Origin: Gordionus sp. m RMFG-2023
Lineage: Eukaryota > Nematomorpha > Gordioida > Chordodea > Parachordodidae
DNA length: 64,000 bases
Direction: 5' to 3'
NCBI RefSeq assembly: GCF_954871325.1
Contig: NC_088777.1
Location: 54,288,703-54,352,702, forward strand
The position numbers were made by a program, and so were the translations under genes. Shown one piece after another: positions 24,269 to 35,129 of the stretch. Under the pieces are notes generated by a model. It did not search any database, was not told the origin of the DNA, and was given only the letters and a program-made list of their open reading frames with translations. The first letter of the stretch is position 1, and each line of letters begins with the position of its first letter.

Positions 24269-24677
24269 CTTGATCAAGAAGTAGAATAGTCTGATCTTTC
24301 AAATTTGAGATGCCAAGATATGTTGGCGATTTAACTATTAAAATATAATAAATATTAAAAAAAAAATATTAACAAAATATTAAACCTTGATCAAGAAGAT
24401 GCTGATCTTGAAAATTTGAGATGGGAAGATATGTTGGTGATTGAACTATTACAAAATAATATAAAAAAATATTAAACAAAATATTATAGTTTTACCTTAA
24501 TCAAGAAGTTGAATAGTCTGATCTTGAAAATTTGAGATGGGAAGATATGTTAGTGATTGAACTATTACAATATAATGTAAAATAAAAATATTAAACAAAT
24601 TATTATACCTTGATCAAGAAGTGGAATAGTCTGATCTTTCAAATTTGAGATGGGAAGATATGGTGGTGATGATTGAA
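24269..24677 (-). CDS. Four tandem phase-1 mini-exons of the hAT transposase gene
   Basis: A unit of about 115 bp is repeated four times. Each unit contains an acceptor (ending AG|TT), a 60-69 bp open segment and a donor (CTTGATCAAG|GTATAAT or close variant). The exons on the minus strand are 24677-24609 (69 bp), 24561-24496 (66), 24445-24386 (60) and 24334-24269 (66). All are multiples of three with phase 1 at both sides, and they encode variants of QSPTYLPISNFQDQTIQLLD. They fit in frame with exon 1 (ends G) and the main exon (starts AC). The 24561-24496 unit reads GATTAAG at its end, giving a stop if included. No known domain is encoded, and they form a linker between the N-terminus and the zinc finger. 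Confidence 0.7.
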
Positions 24678-24729
24678 CTCTTACTATATGATATAAAATA
24701 AAGTAAAAATATTAAAGAAAATATTATAC

Positions 24730-24823
24730 CGTTATTATCACCATCAGGAAGATTTTGCAATGTAGTAATAGGTGTAGGATGTGATTTGTTGAAATATGAA
24801 TAAATTAATGATTGTTTTTTCAT
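24730..24823 (-). CDS. hAT transposase exon 1 (N-terminus)
   Basis: ATG at 24823 begins MKKQSLIYSYFNKSHPTP and runs to NLPDGDNNG, with donor AAC-G|GTATAATAT (phase 1). The basic N-terminus with YSYF-K resembles the MKRKQSTLLSFFGK-like starts of other DUF4371 hAT transposases. The donor matches that of the following mini-exons (GTATAATATTTT), which suggests the mini-exon unit arose with the same intron boundary. Confidence 0.7.
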
Positions 24824-25167
24824 ATTGAAAATGAGAAATATATATTTTTATAAAATGGAATATGACAAACTAGACAACTTTTATGAAATGCAAAATAGTA
24901 TAAAATTTATTTAATAAATAAAAAAATAATCAAATGTTTTGTGTATATCTATTATTATTTATAATAAATTTAAAACACAAAAATCAAGCGTTTATTAAGA
25001 ATTTATTAAATTAAAATTAAAAAATTTTAAAAAAAAAATTTAAAAAAAAAATTAAAAAAAAAATATTAAAAAAAAAATATTAAAAAAAATTTTATTTTCA
25101 TTTTTCATAAGAGGGGGGGATTGCAATTCCCAAACCCTCCCCCCATGCCTACGCCACTGCACAAAAG

Positions 25168-25453
25168 TTGGAGGCTACAATATCATTGAGCTTAACCTAA
25201 CCTAATCTGAATTAGCTAATGCGATCAAGTCGGAAGATTTTCTCTACAAGATTTTTAAAAGCTTCTACAGTATGGAGCACATTCTAAGTCTCTTACCACA
25301 TCAATCTTTATTTTTAATTCGCAAATGCCTGTACATACCTAAATTTATGCACATTTTCCGATCATCATTATCTAAAATTCAGGATAAATTTAAAATATTT
25401 CTGGAAAAATTTTTAAACATAAATTTAAACTCATTCAATTGGTCACTTGCTCA
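25168..25453 (+). pseudogene. LINE region after the RT (thumb-like part)
   Basis: It continues the LINE after the hAT target duplication. From 25272 it reads MEHILSLLPHQSLFLIRKCL and CLYIPKFMHIFRSSL, and ends SFNWSLAH at the MITE insertion. After the MITE the reading resumes as KLGGLDFFSAQF. The LIRKC..IPK....R pattern is typical of the region between RT and endonuclease in this LINE family. Confidence 0.65.
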
Positions 25454-25731
25454 CAGTGGCGTAGCTACGGGGGTGGTTTTCGGGTTTGGACCCCACCCAG
25501 AGCAAATTTTTTTTTTAGATTATACGTTCAAAAGACTTAAAAGTGACTTTATATCAAATAAATACCATTTGGTTTTGATGTTTGTGGAAGGATATTATAT
25601 TACTATTGAAATTATTCTGGGTAGTATTATTAAAGTTATTGAGAATAATCTACTAAATTATAATAACATATTATTCATGCGATTTTATATGTATGGACCC
25701 CCTCTAAGAAAAATTCCTAGCTACGCCACTG
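25454..25731. mobile_element. hAT-like MITE, 278 bp
   Basis: The ends CAGTGGCGTAGCTACG and CGTAGCTACGCCACTG are near-perfect inverted repeats and match the 3.8-kb hAT ends over CAGTGGCGTAG. An exact 8-bp target duplication, CTTGCTCA, lies at 25446-25453 and 25732-25739. It is non-coding, and any open frame across it is read-through from the LINE. It was probably moved by a transposase related to that of the neighbouring hAT. Confidence 0.92.
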
Positions 25732-25739
25732 CTTGCTCA

Positions 25740-26475
25740 GTTACCTTTTAAACTAGGCGGTTTAGATTTTTTTTCCGCTCAATTTTTTATCCTTATCATC
25801 ATTCGTATCATCTAGATTATCTAACAATTCTATGATTTCTGACTTCATATGCCCTACCGATCGTTTATTAGACGACGCTCTTGACAAATGGAAGGCAATG
25901 AACAACTGAGAGTTATCATTGGTTTACGTCTAGGTTGCCATATAGTACAGCCTCATGCCTGCATCAAATGCAAATCACCCGTTTATTCAAAGGGTTGACA
26001 TGGCTTAAATAGTATTTTTAGTCAAGGGCGACATCAACGCCACTCAGCTGTAAACCATATAATAAATAGAAGCATAACAGCTGCACACATTCCAAACAAT
26101 CTTGAACCATCTAATTTATCTCAAGTAGATGGTTTAAGACCTGATGGTATGACAACTACACCTTGGGCCCTCGGCAAATCACTCATATGGGACTACACGT
26201 GTGTCTCATCATTCCCTTCAAACATAAATTTCAATTTAATAACACAAGCAGAAATTAAAAAGACAAACAAATACAAAAATTTTAAAAACTTCATATTCAC
26301 TCCAGTAGTGACTTCTACTAACGGGCATTTTTCGCCTTCAACATTTATGTTTTTAAAACATCTGGGTAATAAAATACGACTTTTCACAAATGAACCCAGA
26401 GAATTACTTTTTATTCGACAAAAAATAATTTTTAGACACAATTATGGTTCCTTTTTGGGGACTCAATTATAAAAT
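25740..26475 (+). pseudogene. LINE C-terminal restriction-like endonuclease domain, broken
   Basis: The order is a zinc-knuckle-like CIKCKSPVYSKG-HGL followed by RHSAVNHIINRSI (near 25955-26070), then DGLRPDGMTTTPWALGKSLI and WDYTCVSSFP (26130-26215). The RPD followed about 14 residues later by WD is the PD-(D/E)XK-type endonuclease signature of R2/NeSL-clade LINEs, which cut the target for target-primed reverse transcription. The tail to 26470 ends RHNYGSFLGTQL. Stops and shifts are present upstream of 26149. The element ends in A+T-rich DNA at about 26475. Confidence 0.78.
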
Positions 26476-26479
26476 TTTA

Positions 26480-27705
26480 TTTTTAATTATATAATTATAA
26501 ATTTATAAATTATAATTTTTTTAATTATTATAAATTTATAATAATTTTTTTAATTAGGTTTTATGTAAATTTATGAATTTAAAAAAATTGAATTCTTAAA
26601 AAAAAAATTAAAAAAAAAAATTTATAACTCAAATATTTTTTAAGAACTTTAAAGTTCCGCTTGGCATATGTCCAAGGGAAGAAATAACGATCGGTAAAAA
26701 AATATAATTTGTGAATTTGGAATATTTTATTGTTTTTTTTTCTCGGCTATATCAACTGGATTAGAATTTAAATTTTTTGGAAAAGAAGATACGCATGTAA
26801 AGTCCCAAATTAAGGATTTCCCTAAAGACCAAGGCACGGAAGTTAAGCCATCTAGTCTTAAGCCATCATGTATTGATAAATTTGTAGGCTCCAATATGTT
26901 TCATAATTAAATACTCTCTATATATTTGGCCTGTAAAAAAATTTATAAATTATGAAATGTATATGACCGGAATGTAAATTTATCCCCGAGACTGAAGATA
27001 TTTTTTTACTTTTGGATCTTTTGATTGAGTTAATTTTTTTAATGATATTTTCAATATTTGGCCACTGTTATTCAAAACGTCGATTACGTAATTTTTTTAA
27101 AAATCAGTTAAATGAGGATTATAATTTAGGCTTCAATAAATATTTGAGTCGTAAAATAGTTATGAAATTAACATTTAAATCTAGATATTGTAAAAAAATT
27201 GGGGTAAAAACTAAGAAATTTACCCATTTTTAGGTTCAAAATCATATGAAAGAGGGAAAAAATTTAAAAAGAATAATAATTCATTCAACAATTACAAATG
27301 ATACAAGTCCCTAATAAGAATTAGTGCATATGGTTTAATTTTTGAAACCCTGCCCGGGTCAAATTTGTTTCTTTATTTGTCTCGTATTATTTAAATGTAA
27401 AAAAAATATTTTACCAAACTAGAAAATGCCTTTATAGAGTAAATCCAAAATATATAGCCCAAAATGAAGGAAATTGTGCACACCAATCCAAAACACTAGA
27501 AAATATCGAAATAGACTAAAGCTAGATTTATATATATGTCCCTCAACTATGATACGCTAAATACAATTCCGTCGAGTTAAAGAGTGCTTTCTCCTCAGAT
27601 TTTATTCTTATCATCAAAAATGGAACAAAATTGAGTCCTTTAAGATAATGATTGTTGCTAAATATTTACGACTCTAGCAAATTACTATATCATCTACATA
27701 AATTC
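26480..27705 (-). mobile_element. Second copy of the same LINE, minus strand, internally deleted
   Basis: Minus-strand 26880-26740 reads [20 protein letters not shown] and [12 protein letters not shown], which is the same endonuclease region as on the + strand at 26130-26215. Further left (27425-27705 and 27340-27415) lies the shared 5' region, and the RT region is absent. The two LINE copies therefore face each other tail to tail, about 0-160 bp apart. The conserved Pro of RPD is Leu here, and stops follow [10 protein letters not shown]. Confidence 0.72.
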
Positions 27706-28060
27706 AATAAAAATAATTCATATTGATTTTATTTTATTTTTCACTATTAAAAAATGAAATAATAGAAAAATAATATGTTACTTGATAAACATAGATCTTT
27801 TTCACAAACATACGCTATTACGTCATATAAATTTAATTTACATTAGATACCAACCTTTTTCTTATGTAAAATATTTTATCTTATAATCATGATACGAATT
27901 TTAATAAGCAGGAAAATAACATATAATATATAGAGGAGACCAAGGTAAAACGATACATTTAAGAGTTTACAATGTCATAGCTAAAAAAATTAAAATTTTT
28001 CAGACTAACCTGTCCAGGACATAATAAATTAATATATTTCGACCCAAGACTTAACTGGTA
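27706..28060 (+). repeat. Dispersed AT-rich repeat (ACATAGATCTT family), copy
   Basis: ATGTTACTTGATAAACATAG (27776) with flanking blocks recurs at 37083 (ATGTTACTTGACAAACATAG), near 42050 and near 48895. GACCAAGGTAAAAC near 27938 matches GACCAGGGTAAAAC near 42200. It is non-coding. It borders the first visible PI4KA exon. Confidence 0.55.
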
Positions 28061-28290
28061 TTTACCTTAATTTTAAAAAGCATGGGAACGAATTTAAAAC
28101 AAAATATTTATTTATCTATTGTATTTTATGTAAAAAATTTATTTATTAATGATTTAGATAAATTAATTATATTTATACATATTTTATTCTCTTTATTACA
28201 AAATAATTTCAAAAATTATCATAAAATATTTATCACATCTAATTTAATAATGTATATCCAATAAAAAAAAGTAAGAAAATAAAACATTAA

Positions 28291-30122
<1,832 letters not shown>

Positions 30123-30282
30123 ATTTTGGGTTTTTGTTCGAGAGTTCCCCTGGTGGCAACTTGGGGTTCCAACCTGATATCAAATTGACGGACGAGATGG
30201 TCATGATAATGGGGGGAAAGATGGAGGCCGGCGGCTTTCAATGGTTCACGGAACTTTGCGTCAAAGGATTCCTCGCTTTCAG
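30123..30282 (+). CDS. PI4KA: PI4KA exon, activation loop
   Basis: The 160-bp exon starts AT after AATTAAG| and encodes (D)[38 protein letters not shown] and [18 protein letters not shown] binds the metal at the active site, and SSPGGNLGF is the PI4K-type activation loop that sets lipid specificity. The match to animal PI4KA is almost residue for residue (human [20 protein letters not shown]). The donor TTC-AG|GTAAAT is phase 2. It is clearly more GC-rich than its surroundings. Confidence 0.95.
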
Positions 30283-30491
30283 GTAAATATGTCCTTCAAT
30301 TTTTACCAAATCATAAGGAATAAACCTGGAAATTGAGTTTAAGCATTTATCTAAAAATCTATTCTAGTTCATTATTTACTGCAATATGTTTACCTACGTA
30401 TTTATCACACTATCACTATTAGGGTCTAAAAAAATGTATATTTAACATATATTATCTCACTTCCCCCTACATATTTTGAAAACGTGTGTAG

Positions 30492-30717
30492 ACCTTACGA
30501 AGAAGCCGTAGTCACCTTGGTCTCTCTAATGTTGGACACACGGTTTTCTTGCTTCAGAGGGCAAACTATCAAATTAATCAGGTCGCGATTCACGTCCAAC
30601 CTTTCGAAAAAGGAGGCCGCTCAATTTATGATAGGGGTCATTCACAGGTCCTACCTCAATTATCGTATCAGGGCTTACGATCTGTTGCAATATTACCAGA
30701 ATCAAATTCTTTATTAA
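30492..30717 (+). CDS. PI4KA: PI4KA terminal exon (C-terminus)
   Basis: The preceding intron is 209 bp (30283-30491, GTAAAT to GTGTAG). AG plus A completes Arg, then PYEEAVVTLVSLMLDTRFSC, FRGQTIKLIRSRFTSNLSKK, EAAQFMIGVIHRSYLNYRIR and AYDLLQYYQNQILY, and a TAA at 30715-30717. Human PI4KA ends MIQYYQNDIPY, so this is the natural C-terminus at full length. The HRSYLNYRIRAYDLL helix aligns with human QSCFLSNRSRTYDMI. An open frame starting at 30484 is only the same exon extended into the intron. Confidence 0.95.
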
Positions 30718-30981
30718 AATCGTGCTTTCATTATATTAAGTTTGTATTCGTTATCGTTGTTAGGTGTTTTATATAACATCAGTGGGCATATTGTTTTTGA
30801 TTTAGATCTTTTGACTTTAGTCTTAAAAACCTCTAAATTTAATATTTTTTTTAAAATTAATCATCAAACAACCATCAATATTTTGTAAACTTGTATTTAT
30901 TTATTTGTATACTTTTTTCTATTGGTTGATAATATTTTTTTCTAGTAAATGACAAAAATATTAACATAAATAACATATGAT
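30718..30981 (+). other. PI4KA 3' untranslated region and downstream flank
   Basis: A polyadenylation signal is not certain; several AAT(A/T)AA-like words occur. The stretch ends at the target duplication of the next MITE. Confidence 0.4.
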
Positions 30982-31524
30982 TAGTGTTTGCAACGGTCCG
31001 GTATTTTTTTCTAAAATGGGACCGGACCGATGGACCGTTAAGTCAAAAGAGACCGGACCTTGGGACCGTCGGTCCTGTCCAGGCGGTCTGGTCCCACCTA
31101 AAAAAATTTTTTTTATAAAGCTACAATAGTTTTATTCTGCATTTAAATTTATTAAAAATGAATAGTTAAACTACCCTATTAATATTTCAATTATATCATC
31201 AATTCATTTTTATTATATTATACACAAATGCCTAATCAAAGAAGAATATAAAAAGTAAACTCTGAATATAATTTAATGAAACGGAAGAATATAAAAAGTA
31301 ACGATGAATTAGATATTATAAAGTGTTAGGCATTAAATAATCATATTTTATATGTTCATGTACATACACATTAACTATAAAGCAATTTATAGTAAACTTT
31401 TATATTCTTTAATCAGTCTTCGGTCGGACCGGACCGTGTTGTTGGACGGGACCGTCCCATAGGACCGAAAAGTCTAATAAGACCGGACCGGACCGACGGT
31501 CCGACCGGACCGTTGCAAACAATA
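30982..31524. mobile_element. hAT-like MITE with GGACCG-rich ends, 543 bp
   Basis: The left end is TAGTGTTTGCAACGGTCCGG. The right end read backwards is TATTGTTTGCAACGGTCCGG, one mismatch in 20. An exact 8-bp target duplication, CATATGAT, lies at 30974-30981 and 31525-31532. Subterminal arrays of GGACCG/CGGTCC words stand out in AT-rich DNA. The interior is non-coding. It lies 264 bp past the PI4KA stop. Confidence 0.9.
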
Positions 31525-32616
31525 CATATGATGTTAATAGAAGTTTCGTAATATATTTATATTTATATCAAATATAGTACATTTTTTATAGAAAATATTT
31601 ATAAAAATTATATAACGTACAAAAAATATTTATTAAAATGTTTAAAAAATAAAATTAGATTTGATCCAAAATAGAACCGCATAATTTTTAAAACATCAAT
31701 ATATTTTGTCACCTTTTAATGTTTTAAAATAGAGACGCAAACCGAATTTTATCATTTTTTCGGTCCGGCCTGTAATTTAATTAATTTTGAATAGTTTTTA
31801 GCGGCTCTATTTTATAAATTCCTCTGAAGGAAAATTGAAAATATGAGGAGTAAATAAATATTTAAAATCGACCCGGCATAAATATTATTTATAAAAAATT
31901 TTTTTAGGTCCACACTTATTATTTTTAAAAGGTTCTGCCCGATTACAAATCCCTTGAAACTTTCAGAAGATAACAATCAGCTGCTACATTTTTTTTGTTA
32001 GAACATTTAATAAGAGATGTGTCAATCTTAGGACAATAAAAGTATGTTATCTAATGCATATTCTACTATAATATTTAAACAATTGTCGGAAATTAAGAGG
32101 TGGAAATATATGTATATTTTGAAAACATGACAATATTAATAGAAAGATGTAGTAAAGCAAACACCATAAATTCACTCAGGTGATTAGAAGTTAGAGTTCT
32201 GCAAAGCACATCCCCCTTTAGCGTGATAAGAATTTTTGCACAAGTTGCCCCAGCCCGGTCAGTAAAAATATTACGAAAAGTTAGGTCAGAATTTTTAAGT
32301 TTTACAAAAAGTCCGCCTAAACCATTAAATTTTGTTTTAAACTAATTATCCGGCCATCGCAATATTAATATCTATAATTATTTGGCTATCTATTTCTACA
32401 ACAACCGTTTTATAAATTAACTACGTAACTATGTTTGTTATCCGTTTTGTGCATTTGTAATTGGATCATATCATAAACGAATTGTTTAATTTTTTGTGAT
32501 TTTACTATATTCTTTATAAATTTGGTATTTTAGTCAGACGTCTATACAAAAGAAATGAGAATATTGTAAATTATTTAAAAAATATACATATCGAGATTTT
32601 AATCCCCAGTTCCCTT
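31525..32616. other. AT-rich stretch with decayed GC-richer fragments
   Basis: Near 31740-31960 CGGTCCGGCCTGTAA and GACCCGGCATAAA resemble worn ends of the GGACCG or CCGGGCC repeat types. Near 32190-32260 GTTCTGCAAAGCACATC resembles the CCTGCAGAGGTGCCAT ends seen at 57628 and 61226. No gene is seen. Confidence 0.35.
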
Positions 32617-33015
32617 TTGAAATTTTACGAAAAAGAAATTTATGGGGATCTTTCCGATTTTCATATAGTAATTGTCCCGCCCAAAATAATTTTTGCCTTT
32701 AAAATTTTTTATTCGGACCGTTATTTTTTTAATAAATTTCCCGAGCTTAGCTTGAAAGATCTTCTAATAGAGGTTATAATCGAATTGCCACTTAGAATGA
32801 GGTAAAATTTGTTGATGAATAGTTTAAACTACTAATTAAACCATCTTTAAAGTACTTTTTAAACAATCGTACTACACTTTAAATAGTCCAAAATTATCGA
32901 ACTTCAATAGCATCTACACTCAAAAATAAATATTTTTTTAAAAAAAGTTTTTTTTTATGTTATAGTACAATCTTCGAGCTATAAGAATCATGCGAAATTT
33001 TTTTAATTTAAAAAA
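32617..33015 (+). repeat. Dispersed repeat, inverted copy at 55655-55975
   Basis: Blocks such as AATTGCCACTTAGAAT, TTTAAAGTACTTTTTAAACA, CATCTACACTCAAAAATAAA and CAATCTTCGAGCTATAAGAA occur in reverse complement, same order, at 55975-55655. An open frame at 32617-32805 falls in it but is not kept in the other copy, so I do not call a gene. The class is unknown. Confidence 0.75.
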
Positions 33016-33536
33016 TTTATATGTGAAAATTTAATAAAATGTAGATATGGTACTTTGGCCATTAAGGTTAAGTATTATTGTATAAACAGATATTTAGGAT
33101 TTCTATTATTCCTTATTTTAATAATTGTATCTATTCAAACAACTAGTTCGTCTAAAAAAAGAAATAAATTTTTTAACGCTATTTGGCAAAATTTATACCG
33201 AAAATAATATTTTTCTTTCCTTATTTATTTTTTTTAACTAAAAATAATAAATAAATTTACCCTATTCTTGGAAGCTACTTCGTTTAAATTGATTATGTTT
33301 TCCTGTGGATCTTAAATTGCTCTCCTGATGTATAAATTATACGCAATTTTAAGAAAAAATATGATTTTTATTAAAATACAAATTTATATTAAGAAAGGGC
33401 AACAAATTATTATTATATTTATTTAGTATTATAATTATATCATAACACAATAAATGGAATATTATCTCAACATATATAAATTATAAATTTATTAAAATTA
33501 AATCGGTATAATAATTGCGACTCATACAAAAGGTAA
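33016..33536. other. AT-rich stretch, no gene seen
   Basis: No exon, RNA or bounded repeat is recognised. Confidence 0.4.
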
Positions 33537-33728
33537 TCTAAAATTGTTGTCTGGGGGATCGGCTTGGGAATTGGCTTAAATTGTTTTAGATCCTTTTTCG
33601 AAGAATTATTTTCCAACGATCAATACGAAGTAATTCGGAATTCATTTATTCACACGCTTCGATGCGTCAGTTGGAAGGACATTAGTTATCTTTCACATTA
33701 TAATTCTTTCGCTGCATCTTATCTCTAA
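33537..33728 (+). CDS. Unidentified open segment, possible exon or gene remnant
   Basis: The frame reads SKIVVWGIGLGIGLNCFRSF, FEELFSNDQYEVIRNSFIHT and LRCVSWKDISYLSHYNSFAA-SYL, with a stop at 33726-33728. The Gly-alternating start looks like a membrane segment, and the rest is well mixed and protein-like, with higher GC than the flanks. No ATG starts it. No AG acceptor lies within the open part upstream of WGIG, so as a terminal exon it would need an unusual boundary. I do not recognise the family. A recent remnant is as likely as a real exon. Confidence 0.35.
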   Translation, partial: SKIVVWGIGLGIGLNCFRSFFEELFSNDQYEVIRNSFIHTLRCVSWKDISYLSHYNSFAASYL

Positions 33729-35129
33729 TTGAATAGATATTATAAATTTTAAAATAATGTCCAACTATAGATATGTTTTTGTATAAAACATAGGCTACTG
33801 TATAAGAGTATCGCCTGATTATCAATTATATCTTTTAAAATTTTAATATAATTATTATTGTTAACAGATTTGTAAAGATATTTATTTTAAAATTTATATT
33901 ACTTTATTTTGTTAAATAAAAATAGTTTGTTATAAAATATATAATTCTCATCTAACTATTAAAAATAGAAAGGAGGGAGGGGTATAGTAGTATTTATATT
34001 TGTTTATTTTGTCTTAAGAAAAAGATTTGTGATGGCATTATATGGATCAAAGTTTTTAGAAATAGAAAGTATAAGAGACAAAATGCTCGCTGATAGGTTG
34101 GTAGAGGCAGCATTGAAGGAAATACAAAGTTATTCAGTGTTTTGAATATTTATATATCCTTTTTTGTTTAGGCTTGAATAAGGACGTTACTATTGCTATT
34201 TGTGGAAAAAGTATATTAGTTAGGGAAAATAATCGATTTAGTTAGGGAAAATAATCGATTTAAATATTAAATTACATTTATATTTAAAGAATCTATTCAT
34301 TTTAATGATGTTGTAAATTTTTTTCTCATATATTATTTATTTTCATTTTAAATTTCCATTAAATTTGGCTTAGTATTTGGCATAGCCTGATATGCGTAAT
34401 CTGGTAAATATCAATTTAAACTTAGAGGCTGCTTCTCGTTGCTAGCCTTAAGTATCTGTTATATTTTACTGTTAATATCGTAATAAAATTCGTAGGAATT
34501 ATTCGACATATTCTGGAATATTCGGATCAAATTATATTATCTAACTTTTAAAATTGTCCTAAATATATCATATAAAATTGCTATTTTTTTTAGGTGTAAG
34601 AAAAGCTTATTTTTTTAAATTTTATATTTGAACCTGGATGTATTTCCTGCGTACAAATATTCCGGTTGTATCATTTTGGGTATTTATCACCATAGCTACT
34701 TTTTCTGGGATAATAGGTTTTGATTTGTTATGGTCTTTTAAATAAATATAACCCTGAATTCTTATTATATTAACAAGCCCCCCCCCAGAGATAACTAGTA
34801 AAAGCTATTTTATTTTTTGAAAGGTATATAAAAATTATTTAAAATAAAATATTGGCAGTTTATAATTTTAAAATTTTCAGATTTATAATTAATTAATAAA
34901 CCAACCTTCTTATTCCAAATTGATCCCTCATAGCATTTACGATCCATTTAGAATTATCAAGAGAAGAAAATTTCTAAAAATTCCACAGTTCTATTAAAAA
35001 CATTATTTAGTTTATGCTTATGATCTTTTAGATGACACCAAATCTCTTAAACTTACAAGTTATGAAATTCTAAATCCACAAACTCAAAATCGCTAAATAG
35101 GCAAAAAAAATACACTTAGAGTTAATTAG
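33729..35129. other. AT-rich stretch with one small open frame
   Basis: At 34032-34145 (+) a 37-codon frame reads MALYGSKFLEIESIRDKMLA and onward, preceded by an acceptor-like CTTAAG. It might be a terminal exon but matches nothing known. A direct repeat, TTAGGGAAAATAATCGATTT, is doubled at 34220-34261. Otherwise nothing is seen. Confidence 0.3.

Larger units (their letters stand above)
21337..25159 (-). mobile_element. hAT DNA transposon, structurally complete, 3823 bp
   Basis: The terminal inverted repeats are CAGTGGCGTAGCCAG at the left and ATGCCTACGCCACTG at the right, followed inward by G-runs and C-runs. An exact 8-bp target duplication, CACAAAAG, lies at 21329-21336 and 25160-25167. 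The transposase is on the minus strand: exon 1 (24823-24730), four mini-exons (24677-24269) and a large exon from 24050 down to about 21776. Both ends survive, but the large exon has several frame breaks and one mini-exon has a stop, so this copy is not expected to make transposase. A related copy is at 61719-64000. Confidence 0.92.
19595..26475 (+). mobile_element. Non-LTR retrotransposon with restriction-like endonuclease (R2/NeSL-like), + copy, interrupted
   Basis: The 5' part (19600-19880 and 20395-20475) is matched in reverse orientation at 27425-27705 and 27340-27415, which defines a shared left end. The order along the element is 5' region, reverse transcriptase (20738-21260), post-RT thumb-like region (25272-25453) and C-terminal endonuclease (25740-26475). 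Two DNA transposons sit inside: a 3.8-kb hAT between RT and thumb, and a 278-bp MITE within the thumb region. Each has 8-bp target duplications, so the LINE is the oldest of the three. Frames are broken in several places. Without the insertions it is about 2.8 kb, so parts are also deleted. Confidence 0.75.

Noticed and set aside
25190-25202. Telomere-like TTAACCTAACCTAA motif
   Set aside because: It is a single short occurrence inside the LINE with no array.
25272-25751. 159-codon open frame as one protein
   Set aside because: It reads from LINE sequence through the whole 278-bp MITE and back, so the protein is an accident of the insertion.
26149-26472. Host gene encoding a 107-residue protein
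   Set aside because: [18 protein letters not shown] is the endonuclease end of the LINE, not a host gene.
30549-30776. Second open frame over the PI4KA last exon
   Set aside because: It is an out-of-frame shadow of the conserved C-terminal coding sequence.
32617-32805. 62-codon frame on the + strand
   Set aside because: It is part of the repeat whose inverted copy at 55655-55975 does not keep the frame.
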